Assembly (NCBI GenBank): GCA_030528445.1 | Contig: JAUMYV010000016.1 | Span: 1 to 37,065, forward strand | Reading direction: 5' to 3' | Length of the DNA stretch: 37,065 nucleotides | From: Porphyromonadaceae bacterium | GTDB lineage: Bacteria > Bacteroidota > Bacteroidia > Bacteroidales > Porphyromonadaceae | Shown here: piece after piece, positions 22,980-32,717 of the stretch | Layout: every line of letters starts with the position of its first letter | Position numbering within the stretch: position 1 is the stretch's first letter | Program-made: the position numbers and the translations under genes | Notes under the pieces: generated by a model | Databases searched by the model: none | Seen by the model: the letters and a program-made list of their open reading frames with translations, nothing else | Told to the model about the DNA's origin: nothing

Positions 22980-25262
22980 ATGGTTGTGAGGGCATCTATT
23001 TTTATCATCATCCTAGCTCTAGTCAGCTTAACTTCTGCCATAGCACAGGGGGTACGCGGACGTGTACTTGGCGAACAGGCCAAACCCCTCGAGGGAGCGA
23101 CCATTATCCTACAGACCTCCGACTCGACCTATCTATCTGGAGCAATAGCGAGTGCCGACGGCTCATTTAGCTTTGCTAACCATCTACCTAGATTCCGCCT
23201 GCTCATCCAGCATATAGGCTACCAAACGTATAGCTCGGAGCACCATTCTCCCCTAGTCGGAGACATCCATCTGGAGCCCATAGAGAATACACTCAAAGAG
23301 CTCTCCGTCGTTGGGCGAAAGCCACTAGTCAAGCTAGAGCAGGGCAAATTCGTTTACGATGCACCAGAGCTCCTGAAGGGACGAATTGCGAACTCTGCTT
23401 TCGACCTCATCAAACGCCTTCCATCTGTGCTGGAGACCAATGGCTCTCTGTCTCTCATTGGCACAAACGAGCTAACAATCGTGCTCAACGGACGACCCAG
23501 CACCATGTCCACAGGTCAGCTTAGAGCCCTACTGAGCTCAATGCCTGCCAGTCGAGTGGCAAGTCTAGAGGTCATGTATAGCCCAGAACCCAAATATCAG
23601 ACACGAGGAGCTGTAATCAATGTAGTACTCCGCAGAGGCGAAGAGGCGCATTGGAGGGGTGAGGTGCAGACGCGCTATACAGAGCAGTATGCCTCTAGCT
23701 TCTCTGGGCAGGTCAATTTGCTATACGACTCCCCTACCTTTACCCTAGATGCGCTATACGCCCCCAGTCTATCTCGGTCTGTTTCGCCCATAGGGCTAGA
23801 GGGTTGGCACTATTTCCAAGGGAAGCGCCACGATCTGAATCAAGAGCAAACGATAAGCACAACCTCACAAGGCCATCTCCTGCGCCTAGGGGCTGACTAT
23901 ACCCCAAGCCAAGCGCATCAATTCGCTGCCTCCTACACGACCGATATGGCTCCTCACAGAGCGAGCCAAGCCCGATCGGTTGGTAGCTTCGAGCAAGACT
24001 TCAACGACAAGACTGCATCCTCCTATATGCACAATCTCTCGGCAAACTACAGATGGAGCAGAGGACTAGAGATTGGGGTAGACTACCTACACTATCGCTA
24101 TACTAGCGACCAAAAGATGAGTATCGCCACCCAATCGGTTCATAGCCAGTTTGAGATCGACGCCTCTCAGTATGCCCATCAAGCCAAGGTCTATCTCAAT
24201 GGGCACTTCAATTCCATCGCTAAGCTGCGAGTAACCTACGGAGGGATTGCGCTCCTAAACCAAACGCGAGACCAACAAACCGCTCACAGACTCAAGGGCA
24301 ATCCCATTGCTCTACCCGACCTAAAGGGTCTAACCCAAGAGCAGATCTACGAGCTATACGCTGGCCTCTCGTACAAAATTGGTAATACTTGGCTCTCTGG
24401 TTCGCTAACGGGGGAGTACTACCACCGAGGGAGCACGGGCAGATGGCATATCTACCCCAACCTCTCACTCAACTATATGAAAACGCCCGCCCACATCGTG
24501 CAATTCTCTCTCAGCTCCGACAAGGATTATCCGCCCTACAAGCAGATGCAGCACAGCATCTCCTACCTTGATGTGTACAGCCAAGTCCATGGCAATCCTC
24601 TACTCACCCCAATGCGTACCCACAGGGCATCGCTCAACTATCTCTACAAGCAGGACTATGCGGTGCAGCTCTTCTGGACTTATCAGCCCAACTACTTCCA
24701 GCAGTCTGCCTATCAGTCTACCGAGGAGCTTGCCCTCATCTACAAAACGCTCAACTGGGACTATGCCCTACGCATGGGCGCTAATCTAGTTGCCCCGGTC
24801 AAACTAGGCAGTGTACTCGACTCCCGAATCACGCTAGGGATGATGCAGACGCGCCTAAAAACTAGCAACTTCCACGGGCATCAGCTAGACCGACAGAAGC
24901 TCAATGCATATCTATACCTAGACAATAGCATCATGCTACTAAGGAAGCCTAAGCTCTCGCTAGATGTCTCTAGCTACTTCGTCAGCCCTTCGATTCAAAC
25001 CAACTACGACCTCACCTCACTCTGGCTCGTCAATGCGGGTCTGCAATGCTCTCTGATGGACGACCGGCTAACGCTTAATCTCAAGGGAAATGATCTATTC
25101 GAGACGGGAGCTCCTCTCCCCACGGCTGAGCTCGACGGCAACCGTCTACTCATGCATGTGGATAGAAATCTACGTAGCGTAGTCCTCTCTCTATCCTATC
25201 GCTTCGGCGGATACAAGAAGCGCAAGCACAATCAAGTCGACACTTCGCGTTTCGGCGGATAG
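22980..25262 (+). CDS. Outer-membrane beta-barrel protein with carboxypeptidase-like N-terminal domain (TonB-receptor type)
   Basis: A 760-residue protein. Signal peptide 1-23 (LVSLTSAIAQ), then a CarboxypepD_reg-like beta-sandwich (GVRGRVLGEQAKPLEGATII ... SFSFANHLPRFRLLI), then a plug-like domain at about 105-220 (VGRKPLVKLEQGKFVYDAP, LNGRPSTMSTGQLRALLSSM, PKYQTRGAVINVVLRRG), then a large barrel. It fits the OMP_b-brl_3 family of TonB-dependent-receptor-like proteins in Bacteroidota. I see no SusD partner or obvious TonB box, so it is not a classic Sus pair. The C-terminus (SLSYRFGGYKKRKHNQ...) extends past the last aromatic strand. The substrate is unknown. It lies between a MarR gene and methionine gamma-lyase, both on the same strand. 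Confidence 0.85.
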   Translation: MVVRASIFIIILALVSLTSAIAQGVRGRVLGEQAKPLEGATIILQTSDSTYLSGAIASADGSFSFANHLPRFRLLIQHIGYQTYSSEHHSPLVGDIHLEPIENTLKELSVVGRKPLVKLEQGKFVYDAPELLKGRIANSAFDLIKRLPSVLETNGSLSLIGTNELTIVLNGRPSTMSTGQLRALLSSMPASRVASLEVMYSPEPKYQTRGAVINVVLRRGEEAHWRGEVQTRYTEQYASSFSGQVNLLYDSPTFTLDALYAPSLSRSVSPIGLEGWHYFQGKRHDLNQEQTISTTSQGHLLRLGADYTPSQAHQFAASYTTDMAPHRASQARSVGSFEQDFNDKTASSYMHNLSANYRWSRGLEIGVDYLHYRYTSDQKMSIATQSVHSQFEIDASQYAHQAKVYLNGHFNSIAKLRVTYGGIALLNQTRDQQTAHRLKGNPIALPDLKGLTQEQIYELYAGLSYKIGNTWLSGSLTGEYYHRGSTGRWHIYPNLSLNYMKTPAHIVQFSLSSDKDYPPYKQMQHSISYLDVYSQVHGNPLLTPMRTHRASLNYLYKQDYAVQLFWTYQPNYFQQSAYQSTEELALIYKTLNWDYALRMGANLVAPVKLGSVLDSRITLGMMQTRLKTSNFHGHQLDRQKLNAYLYLDNSIMLLRKPKLSLDVSSYFVSPSIQTNYDLTSLWLVNAGLQCSLMDDRLTLNLKGNDLFETGAPLPTAELDGNRLLMHVDRNLRSVVLSLSYRFGGYKKRKHNQVDTSRFGG

Positions 25263-25327
25263 TCTCTCTGCCTAGAGGTTTTATATTTCGGAGTGGGCAT
25301 AATGGACTACAGATACAGATAAACATC

Positions 25328-25335
25328 TATATTTG
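25328..25335 (+). promoter_or_regulatory. -7 promoter element for methionine gamma-lyase
   Basis: TATATTTG (TAnnTTTG) about 48 bp before the ATG at 25383. No clear -33 TTTG is seen at 19-21 bp. It suggests the lyase is transcribed separately from the outer-membrane protein gene. Confidence 0.5.
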
Positions 25336-25382
25336 TCAGGAGAATGAAGCAAGTAATTGTCTCACTTTAACAAATACACATC

Positions 25383-26582
25383 ATGCTGACACCCGAAGAG
25401 ATCAAGAAAGCTGGTTTTGCTACACGCACCATACACGTCGGAGCAGAGAAAAACATGTACGGCACACTGGCATCGCCAATCTACCAAACCTCAACCTTCA
25501 TTTTCGACAATGCCGAGCAGGGCGGACGACGCTTTGCTCTAGAAGAGGGTGGCTACATCTACAGCCGTCTGGGCAACCCTACCTGCGCAACCGTAGAGGA
25601 GAAAGTGGCCTCTCTAGAGGGAGGTGAAGCCTGCGTAAGCGCTGCCTCTGGGATGGGAGCCATTACCTCTGCCATCTGGGTATGTGTGCAGGCGGGCGAT
25701 CACATCATCGCGGGCAAAACACTCTATGGATGTACCTACGCCTTCCTAGAGCACGGACTCAGACGCTATGGCGTGGAGGTTAGCTTCGTGGATATGCGCG
25801 ACCCAGAGGAGGTTCGCCGTGCGATGCGTCCAAACACCAAATTGGTTTATGTAGAGACGCCTGCCAATCCCAACATGTATTTGGCCGACATCGAGGCCAT
25901 TGCCAAGATTGCTCATACCCAAGAGGGGGTACGCGTCATGGTAGACAACACCTACTGCACGCCCTACATCTGCCGCCCACTAACTCACGGAGCAGATATC
26001 GTCGTACACTCGGCGACAAAGTTTCTCAACGGACATGGCGACGTCATCGCAGGCTTCGTAATCGGTAATCAAGAGTACATCGACCAAGTTCGCCTAGTTG
26101 GCATCAAGGATCTAACGGGTGCATCGCTAGGCCCATTCGAGGCATTCCTCATCAACAGAGGGCTCAAAACCCTGCACATCCGCATGGAGCGCCACTGCGA
26201 GAATGCACAGAAGGTCGCAGAGTATCTAGAGAAACACCCTAAGGTAACGAGCGTTGCTTACCCAGGGCTAGAGAGCTTCCCTCAGAGAGAGCTTGCGAAG
26301 AAATATATGCGTCTATCTGGGTCGATGATCGCCTTCGAAGTGGCAGGTGGACTCGAGGCAGGGCGCAAATTGATGAACTCCGTTCGCCTATGCAGCCTCG
26401 CCGTTAGCCTAGGGGATACCGAGACGCTCATTGAGCACCCAGCCTCCATGACGCACTCGCCCTACACCGCCGAGGAACGAGCCGCTAGTGGTATATCCGA
26501 GGGGCTTGTACGCCTATCCGTTGGCATTGAGGATGCCGAAGATATCATCGCAGACCTTGATCAGGCACTGGCATTGATCTGA
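25383..26582 (+). CDS. megL: Methionine gamma-lyase (PLP-dependent)
   Basis: A 399-residue Cys/Met-metabolism PLP enzyme. It has [14 protein letters not shown] near the start, [20 protein letters not shown] (Tyr60, Arg62, phosphate binding), [29 protein letters not shown] (Tyr115; Cys117 equivalent to the active-site Cys of methionine gamma-lyases), [20 protein letters not shown], and [14 protein letters not shown] with the PLP Lys. The Cys at position 117 separates it from cystathionine gamma-synthase and gamma-lyase. It would cleave methionine to methanethiol, ammonia and 2-oxobutyrate, a known trait of Porphyromonas. It has its own -7 element and a terminator-like repeat downstream. Confidence 0.9.
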   Translation: MLTPEEIKKAGFATRTIHVGAEKNMYGTLASPIYQTSTFIFDNAEQGGRRFALEEGGYIYSRLGNPTCATVEEKVASLEGGEACVSAASGMGAITSAIWVCVQAGDHIIAGKTLYGCTYAFLEHGLRRYGVEVSFVDMRDPEEVRRAMRPNTKLVYVETPANPNMYLADIEAIAKIAHTQEGVRVMVDNTYCTPYICRPLTHGADIVVHSATKFLNGHGDVIAGFVIGNQEYIDQVRLVGIKDLTGASLGPFEAFLINRGLKTLHIRMERHCENAQKVAEYLEKHPKVTSVAYPGLESFPQRELAKKYMRLSGSMIAFEVAGGLEAGRKLMNSVRLCSLAVSLGDTETLIEHPASMTHSPYTAEERAASGISEGLVRLSVGIEDAEDIIADLDQALALI

Positions 26583-26606
26583 AAAATATCAACTAATACA
26601 CATACA

Positions 26607-26646
26607 GAAGGGGCTGTGGAAAATTCGATTTCGTCCACAGCCCTTC
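26607..26646 (+). terminator. Hairpin repeat, copy C, between megL and the C10 protease
   Basis: The arms GAAGGGGCTGTGGA (26607-26620) and TCCACAGCCCTTC (26634-26646) pair with one bulge. The loop contains AAATTCGATTT, also self-complementary. The core GGGGCTGTGG...AAAATTCGATTT resembles the hairpins of copies A and B, but the 30-bp flank of those copies is missing here. It lies between convergent genes and may terminate both. Confidence 0.65.
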
Positions 26647-26719
26647 ACTCTTTATTTGAACCCCTAGATTTATATTTTAGCTCAAATTTCGGAATGTTGA
26701 TGAGAGAATCACCTCACAC

Positions 26720-29700
26720 CTATCTGATACCCAGCTTATATGTATAAGCTCCAATGCGCACGATATATACGCCCGACTCAAGGTCATCTAACGACCATCT
26801 AAACTCATCATCTCGAGGTATCGAAGCTCTGCGTAGCACTTGACCATCAAGCGAGAGCAACAGAATCTCTGTACCTGAACGCACATTCTTAATGATCACA
26901 AAGTCGCTTGCAGGATTGGGATAGATCAATACACTAGGCTCTACAATATCTTCAATATCTGTATCTTGCTTGAGGTTAACCTCAACCTTACACTGCTCCA
27001 CAACAGTAAAGCGATATGGAGCCTCAAGCATGCGACCATTAATCTTAACTGCTTCGACTAGATAACCTGCCTCGGGCTTAACCACGAGAGTAATCTCTGT
27101 GCCATACTCTACAGCTGATAAATCCTGTGCACCTTCTACATGGAGCGTAGCATGTTCTAGCTCGGTAGGGAGCTCCACTCGGTAGCTCTTTTTGACAAAG
27201 CGAGCAACGACCTCCATATCACTTTCAACAACAAAAGTCATCGTAGCCTTGATATCCTTGCCTCCTGCCATCAGACTTGCGAGTTCGTAACCCTCAACTG
27301 GGAGAGCCTCTACGCTCAGCTTCGCACCATGAGGCACAGCATCTAGCCTTGCACCTTTGATTGTGATTACACCTTCGCCCTCGATCTTTTGGCTTACTCG
27401 GTAGCTCTTTTTGGCGAAACGAGCCACAACCTCCATATCACTTTCAACAACAAAAGTCATCGTAGCCTTGATATCTTTGCCTCCTGCCATCAGACTTACG
27501 AGTTCGTACCCGATTTCTGGTTCAACAAGTACCTTAAGCTGCTTCTTCGCTTCGACAGCCGAGAGATCAACATCAGGGATGCTGATACTTCCCCCTTCGC
27601 TTGAGGTAAGCGTCACCTTGTAATGGGGCTTAGGAGGGGTGGGAGTATCTGCCTTTCTAACCTCTAGGATACGGCGATATACTCCCGGTGCCCAAACGTC
27701 TCGGTCAGTGCCCGAGATATTAGCCATGATGTGTAACTCGTACGTATGCCCAGAGGGGATAGACTCGAAGGCCGTCATTGGAACCTTGGTCTTAGTATCA
27801 ACAATGCCTAGGCTTTTGTTGGCATCAATAGTCAGCTCTTTGGTTGTGGCCAATGGGTATCTTTGCCCCGACTCAGGGTCTACGAGGTCGTAGCGCAGCA
27901 TTCCCTTAAATACAGCCTTACCATCATTCTTGACCTCGCAGCCGATTGAGAGGTCCAAATCGTCCAAACGTTCGACGTCAAGTTCTTCTTCTGTCCAGAC
28001 ATCTTCGCCCACTCGAATCTCTAGGTTCTTAGTATTGTCGTTTGGTTTATCTAGATGGCTCTGTGGATTATGCTTGTAAACCAAGACTGGTAACCCCGAG
28101 CTCTCGAGTACCTCTAGACGATACGCCCCAAAAGGATTGCGAATCGGATAGCTCTTCTCTGGTAGCGTTTCGCTCGTCCCATCTATGTAATGCACCGTCT
28201 TACTGGGAATAAGGAAAAAGAAAGTAACATCGTAGAGACCTGCACTGAGCTTAGCCGATTCATCTGCCGAACACGAAACAATGCCATCGAAAGCACTATA
28301 CCCAAAGAACTGGTAACCGGCCGTTTGGATCTTACGCACAACTGCTCCATTCTGACTAAGCTCCATGACGATATAGCCAAAGTCGGTAGACAAACGTGTT
28401 GGGTTAGACACAGAGAGCTGCAGCCCCCCCTCATGCCCTCTCCACAATAAGGCTGTTTGTTTGGGCGCTTTCGTCAAAGATAGCTCTATCTCGGTGGGCA
28501 TTGTCGGTAGAATAATCTGCCCTTGGTTAATCTCGAGAGAGAGTGGCTCTCCGTACTCAACCTCTATCCAAGGTCCGAAATTAGTGTCGCCAGAAGTACC
28601 TCCAGTGGCAATAACTTCTCGGCACACAGCCCTCAATGTATAAACTCCATCTGCTGGCAGAGGCTGTAGAGTAATCGAAGCGTCTAGAGAAGGGAAATAC
28701 GTCCCCTTGGAGATTTGGACAAGGTAAAGGTTGCTCTGCTCAAGCATAACCTCGTGACCAGAAGCACTGCGCAGGGAGAAGGCAAGCTCTCCACGGTATG
28801 TATCCGAGACCTTTGTGCCAAGTTTCGTAACGGTCAGACCGATTTTATTTTGACTTAGGTCTGTCGTTGTGGAGTTAATAGATAGTCCACCACTAGACTC
28901 GAAGGCATATCCTCTCTCTTGTGCAGGAAATGGCTCGTGCCCCGTCTTATCGGGGCGTACAAGGATAACGTCCTGGTATTGATTAAATCCACCACGACCA
29001 CCTCCAATACCAAGAGACATTGGACTCATGAAGCTAAGAGCAAAGTAGCCGTTACTGAGGCCTCCCCAACCCCAGTTGGCATGCAGATAGCCATTCTCAT
29101 CATAGCCATCTATAACCCAAGCATGGCCAGCCCCGTCCTGTGCTCCAGACATAATTATTGGATTTTCCAAATCTAGCTCTTGCTGTATAGACGATAGGAA
29201 GAGGGCGTTGGGAACATCATTTCGGGAGAGATGCCTAACGTGGTAGGAGAAGTATTCTTTTAGGGCGCGAGCGGCATCGTTCATATAGGCGCCACTACCA
29301 CCATAGCGAGGCAAATTGTAGTTCATCTTGACGGCAATGCCAATGTCCGACATCAATCTAGCTACGGCCTCACCCTGCTCCTGAGTCCAACGCCCCTTTT
29401 TGTTATATCTGTAACCATTCCATTCCCAGTCGAACGCATAGACATCAGTCATCTTCGTCCAATCGTAAGTAGATTTGCTGAAGTCGGCGGAGAGCTCGGC
29501 AATCGAGCCTGAGCGAGGTTTGTATTTATACTCTCCCTTTCCCTGTGTGGGCCACTTGTGGTAATACATCACCTGAGCAATAGCTGTGGCCACGCAACCC
29601 GTTACAGTCCTCTCTTGTCCAATTTTGGGGGCTTGGTCGTTGAACGGCTCGTCTTGATTCCACAGGGATTTGGTCAGAGGGCCACGGATTACCTTTGGAT

Positions 29701-30103
29701 TGGGCTTGGGGCTAGGACTAGGAAGCCCAGGGGTAATAGCATTACTACGTAGCTCCTTGACCTGCTCCTGATGTAACCGCAGAAGGCTCGAGAGCTGGAG
29801 AGGTAAGCTATTGAGCAAAATCTGTCCTTCGCTAGAGTAACCAAGGATAGAGGTTGTGGCGTCGTCTCCAGATATGATGACGAAGCCAGAGCGATCGGTA
29901 TCATTGAAAATATAGTAAGCTGGCTCTACCCCACTAAGTTTCTCACTTTGGGCTAATCTCAGCTCACCTACTCGGTCAACTTGTACATAACGCTCTGCTA
30001 GGCGCATGGCCTGTTCTCTACCTATGGGACCTGCCCAGCTACTCCAAGTGAGGAGCAGGTACAGCCCAAAGACTAAATAAGATAAAATGGATCTCGGTTT
30101 CAT
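26720..30103 (-). CDS. Secreted C10 (streptopain/PrtT-like) cysteine protease with T9SS sorting domain
   Basis: A 1127-residue exported protease. Signal peptide 1-24 (LVFGLYLLLTWSSWA), then a Spi-type prodomain/inhibitor at about 25-120 (PAYYIFNDTDRSGFVIISGD). The C10 catalytic domain has Cys170 (RTVTGCVATAIAQVMYYHKW) and His327 (DGAGHAWVIDGYDENGYLHA), then NWGWGG. A long beta-sandwich middle follows, then at about 830-1045 three InlB-B-like repeats (each ending VEVVARF-like), two of them near-identical in DNA. The last 70 residues (LIYPNPASDFVIIKNV...ESGVYIVRIG) are a type A T9SS C-terminal sorting domain, so it is sent across the outer membrane by PorU-dependent secretion. A surface or soluble virulence-type protease is likely. 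Confidence 0.93.
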   Translation of the reverse strand: MKPRSILSYLVFGLYLLLTWSSWAGPIGREQAMRLAERYVQVDRVGELRLAQSEKLSGVEPAYYIFNDTDRSGFVIISGDDATTSILGYSSEGQILLNSLPLQLSSLLRLHQEQVKELRSNAITPGLPSPSPKPNPKVIRGPLTKSLWNQDEPFNDQAPKIGQERTVTGCVATAIAQVMYYHKWPTQGKGEYKYKPRSGSIAELSADFSKSTYDWTKMTDVYAFDWEWNGYRYNKKGRWTQEQGEAVARLMSDIGIAVKMNYNLPRYGGSGAYMNDAARALKEYFSYHVRHLSRNDVPNALFLSSIQQELDLENPIIMSGAQDGAGHAWVIDGYDENGYLHANWGWGGLSNGYFALSFMSPMSLGIGGGRGGFNQYQDVILVRPDKTGHEPFPAQERGYAFESSGGLSINSTTTDLSQNKIGLTVTKLGTKVSDTYRGELAFSLRSASGHEVMLEQSNLYLVQISKGTYFPSLDASITLQPLPADGVYTLRAVCREVIATGGTSGDTNFGPWIEVEYGEPLSLEINQGQIILPTMPTEIELSLTKAPKQTALLWRGHEGGLQLSVSNPTRLSTDFGYIVMELSQNGAVVRKIQTAGYQFFGYSAFDGIVSCSADESAKLSAGLYDVTFFFLIPSKTVHYIDGTSETLPEKSYPIRNPFGAYRLEVLESSGLPVLVYKHNPQSHLDKPNDNTKNLEIRVGEDVWTEEELDVERLDDLDLSIGCEVKNDGKAVFKGMLRYDLVDPESGQRYPLATTKELTIDANKSLGIVDTKTKVPMTAFESIPSGHTYELHIMANISGTDRDVWAPGVYRRILEVRKADTPTPPKPHYKVTLTSSEGGSISIPDVDLSAVEAKKQLKVLVEPEIGYELVSLMAGGKDIKATMTFVVESDMEVVARFAKKSYRVSQKIEGEGVITIKGARLDAVPHGAKLSVEALPVEGYELASLMAGGKDIKATMTFVVESDMEVVARFVKKSYRVELPTELEHATLHVEGAQDLSAVEYGTEITLVVKPEAGYLVEAVKINGRMLEAPYRFTVVEQCKVEVNLKQDTDIEDIVEPSVLIYPNPASDFVIIKNVRSGTEILLLSLDGQVLRRASIPRDDEFRWSLDDLESGVYIVRIGAYTYKLGIR
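27181..27512 (-). repeat. In-frame direct duplication inside the C10 protease gene
   Basis: Two roughly 113-bp segments, 27181-27293 and 27400-27512, are almost identical and offset by 219 bp (73 codons). Each encodes the Lys-Ser-Tyr-Arg-Val side of one beta-repeat and the shared LMAGGKDIKATMTFVVESD. The near-identity at DNA level, including silent sites, points to recent duplication or ongoing gene conversion. Confidence 0.8.
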
Positions 30104-30225
30104 GCCTTATTAGAATGATTCTTATTTATACAATAATAATATACGCGCAATAGTCAAAACTTACCTCCCCAGCTTGCACCAAGGCAGGCCAGGGATTAAG
30201 TCTTTCGGATTGGTTGGGGAAATGA

Positions 30226-31191
30226 TTATTCACCGAATAGAGAATCTACAAACTCTTTTTTGCGGAAGAGCTGTAGATCATCAATGCCCTCACCCAAGCC
30301 AATGTATTTAACCGGAATTTTGAATTGATCGGAGATACCAATGACTACACCACCCTTGGCAGTGCCGTCTAGCTTTGTCACCGCTAGCGCATTTACCTCT
30401 GTAGCCGCAGTGAACTGCTTAGCCTGCTCGAAAGCATTCTGCCCCGTAGAGCCGTCCAAAACGAGCAGAACCTCGTGCGGAGCATCGGGTACAACCTTCT
30501 GCATCACACGCTTGATCTTGCTTAGCTCATTCATCAGCCCAACCTTATTGTGCAGACGTCCCGCCGTGTCGATAATAACAACATCGGCCTCCTGACGGAC
30601 TGCGGCGTTCAGCGTATCGAAAGCGACCGAAGCTGGGTCGGCATTCATCTTTTGCTTGATGAGGGGTGTATCGGTGCGTCCTGCCCAAATCTCAAGTTGC
30701 TCAATAGCTGCAGCACGGAAGGTATCGGCTGCTCCTAGCACTACTTTGAGGCCCGCTTTCTTGAACTGATGTGCCAGCTTACCAATGGTGGTTGTCTTAC
30801 CGACGCCATTGACGCCTACTACCATGATTACGTATGGTTTAGCTCCCTCGGGGATGCCAAAGGCGTCACCATCGATGACACCATTCTCGGTCAGCAGTGC
30901 AGCAATCTCCTCTCTTAGTAGAGTCGTCAGCTCGCCTGTGGTTACATACTTATCTCGCGCCACGCGCTCCTCAATGCGTCGGATGATTTTGAGAGTCGTC
31001 TCTACGCCTACGTCTGAGGTTACAAGGACGTCTTCGAGATCGTCCAGCACATCATCATCGACCTTGCTTTTGCCTGCAATAGCTCGAGTAAGCTTGGAGA
31101 ATACGTTTTCCTTGCTCTTATTTAGCCCTTCGTCGAGCTGTGCCTTCTCTTCCTCTTTCTTTTTCTTGGAGAAAAAACTAAATAGTCCCAT
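30226..31191 (-). CDS. ftsY: Signal recognition particle receptor FtsY
   Basis: A 321-residue SRP-GTPase that docks ribosome-SRP complexes at the inner membrane. The N-terminus is basic then acidic (FFSKKKKEEEKAQLDEGLNK), a short A domain. The NG domain shows VVGVNGVGKTTTIGKLAHQF (G1), VLGAADTFRAAAIEQLEIWA, VIIDTAGRLHNKVGLMNEL (G3), LVLDGSTGQNAFEQAKQF, AVTKLDGTAKGGVVIGI (G4, TKLD) and the closing GLGEGIDDLQLF. It begins 5 bp after the nspC stop on the same strand, so it is probably co-transcribed with that polyamine gene from the nspC promoter. Full length for the short FtsY form. Confidence 0.97.
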   Translation of the reverse strand: MGLFSFFSKKKKEEEKAQLDEGLNKSKENVFSKLTRAIAGKSKVDDDVLDDLEDVLVTSDVGVETTLKIIRRIEERVARDKYVTTGELTTLLREEIAALLTENGVIDGDAFGIPEGAKPYVIMVVGVNGVGKTTTIGKLAHQFKKAGLKVVLGAADTFRAAAIEQLEIWAGRTDTPLIKQKMNADPASVAFDTLNAAVRQEADVVIIDTAGRLHNKVGLMNELSKIKRVMQKVVPDAPHEVLLVLDGSTGQNAFEQAKQFTAATEVNALAVTKLDGTAKGGVVIGISDQFKIPVKYIGLGEGIDDLQLFRKKEFVDSLFGE

Positions 31192-31196
31192 AGTGT

Positions 31197-32336
31197 TTAG
31201 TCCATACGATTTTTATAATCCTCGTAGCTATACTCACGGAGCATCTGTAGTGACCCATCGAGACGATGGAATGCGATAGACGGATGGGGAATGCCATTGA
31301 ACATATTCGTCTTGACTGTAGTATAGTGGAGCATATCCTCAAAAATAATCCGCTGCCCAATCTCTAGTGGTTGCTCAAACGCCCAATAGCCGATGAAGTC
31401 GCCACTTAGGCAGCTATTCCCCCCGATGCGGTAGGTGTGCGCCATCTCTGTGTGCGTCTGTACGATACGTGCACCTCGGATAGCAGGCTGATAGGGCATC
31501 TCTAGGCAGTCTGGCATGTGGCAGGTGAAGGATACATCGACAATCGCAGTCTTGATGCCGTGATGCTCGACGAGATCGATCACTGTAGCCTCGAGGTAGC
31601 CTGTCTGCCAAGCAAAGGCGCTCCCTGGCTCTAGGATGAGCTTGAGGTGCGGATGGCGCTCACCGAAGGCACGTAGGGTCTCTATGAGATGCTCTACATT
31701 GTAGTCCTTACGCGTCATCAGATGCCCGCCACCCATATTCAGCCATTTGGCTTGCGCTAGGGCGTTGGGGAAGTTGTGCTCGACAATCTCAAGCACCTCA
31801 CTCAGATTCTCGGCGTCGCCCTCGCAGAGGACGTGTAGATGCAGCCCCTCAACTCCCTCGGGCAGGCGATCCCCTAGCTCACCTGCCGTAACGCCAAACC
31901 GAGAGCCTGGTGCACAGGGGTTGTAGAGATCCGTCTCTACGACCGAATACTCAGGATTGATGCGTAGACCAAAGGACACACCTTGGCTCGCCTCCATCTG
32001 CTCGCGCAGAAGCTCAATCTGGCTTAGCGAGTTGAATGTGACGTGGCTACTATATTTGAGTATTGTGGGGAAGCTCTCGGGGGTATATCCGGGACTAAAG
32101 GTATGGGCTGGTGCTCCCATTTCTTCGTAGGCTAGTTGAGCCTCGTAGATAGAGCTAGCAGTGCTATGCTTGATGTATTCGCGGAATACGGGGAACGTTT
32201 TCCAGAGGGCATAGGCCTTGAATGCCAGAATTACTTCGGCTCCACTTCGTTCGGCAACTGAACGGATTAGCTCCAAGTTGCGGCGCAGTAGGCTCTCCTC
32301 TAGCACGTAGCAAGGCGACGGAATGCTATTGTTCAT
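31197..32336 (-). CDS. nspC: Carboxynorspermidine decarboxylase
   Basis: A 379-residue fold-III PLP decarboxylase that makes spermidine or norspermidine from the carboxy form in the alternative polyamine pathway of gut and oral bacteria. Motifs are SPCYVLEESLLRRNLELIRS, VILAFKAYALWKTFPVF (PLP Lys), GLRINPEYSVVETDLYNPCA, HVLCEGDAENLSEVLEIVEH, LNMGGGHLMTRKDYN, LILEPGSAF and CHMPDCLEMPYQPAIRG with the C-terminal GGNSCLSGDFIGYW. The partner Lys1-type carboxynorspermidine dehydrogenase is not in the window. The start ATG at 32336 lies about 30 bp from a -7 element. Confidence 0.95.
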   Translation of the reverse strand: MNNSIPSPCYVLEESLLRRNLELIRSVAERSGAEVILAFKAYALWKTFPVFREYIKHSTASSIYEAQLAYEEMGAPAHTFSPGYTPESFPTILKYSSHVTFNSLSQIELLREQMEASQGVSFGLRINPEYSVVETDLYNPCAPGSRFGVTAGELGDRLPEGVEGLHLHVLCEGDAENLSEVLEIVEHNFPNALAQAKWLNMGGGHLMTRKDYNVEHLIETLRAFGERHPHLKLILEPGSAFAWQTGYLEATVIDLVEHHGIKTAIVDVSFTCHMPDCLEMPYQPAIRGARIVQTHTEMAHTYRIGGNSCLSGDFIGYWAFEQPLEIGQRIIFEDMLHYTTVKTNMFNGIPHPSIAFHRLDGSLQMLREYSYEDYKNRMD

Positions 32337-32366
32337 TTAATTATAGTCGTATCATCTTTATTTGTA

Positions 32367-32374
32367 CAAAGATA
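32367..32374 (-). promoter_or_regulatory. -7 promoter element for nspC-ftsY
   Basis: The minus strand reads TATCTTTG (TAnnTTTG). A TTTG on the same strand lies upstream at 32387-32390, but its spacing (12 bp) is shorter than usual. The leader to the ATG at 32336 would be about 25 nt. Confidence 0.5.
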
Positions 32375-32448
32375 AGAAACTGTTTGCAAACTACCCTACT
32401 CCCCCGAAACTAGACCGTGGGAGAGTCTTTGGCACAGGAAACACACCT

Positions 32449-32610
32449 TTAGAAACCTTTGCAAAAGGAGTCTAAATTGTTAACGTCCTCGACCTTTGCC
32501 ATAGAGCCTTGGCAATTATGTAGGGCATTCAACTTGCCATTCATGAGCATGACGACATAGAAGTAGTCAAAGACATGTATAGCCTCGGGGGTATCCCTAC
32601 CACACCTGCA
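32449..32610 (-). pseudogene. Decayed coding remnant (C-terminal fragment)
   Basis: On the minus strand an open frame of about 53 codons runs from just after a TGA (32611-32613) to a TAA (32449-32451). It has no start near its 5' end. The translation has protein-like composition (AIHVFDYFYVVMLMNGKLNA then LHNCQGSMAKVEDVNNLDSF). I do not recognise the family. It could be the tail of a deleted gene; chance cannot be excluded. Confidence 0.35.
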
Positions 32611-32717
32611 TCACGCCCAATATCGGATGAAGCATAGATAACCCTCTAGAAGTCAAAAAACGACAAAACCCTTAATATATTTTTCTATAGGACTCACATA
32701 TATTTGCAATTTATTCT

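Noticed and set aside
26607-26646. Considered as a full third copy of the repeat family
   Set aside because: It shares the hairpin core but not the 30-bp flank, so it was listed as a related terminator only.
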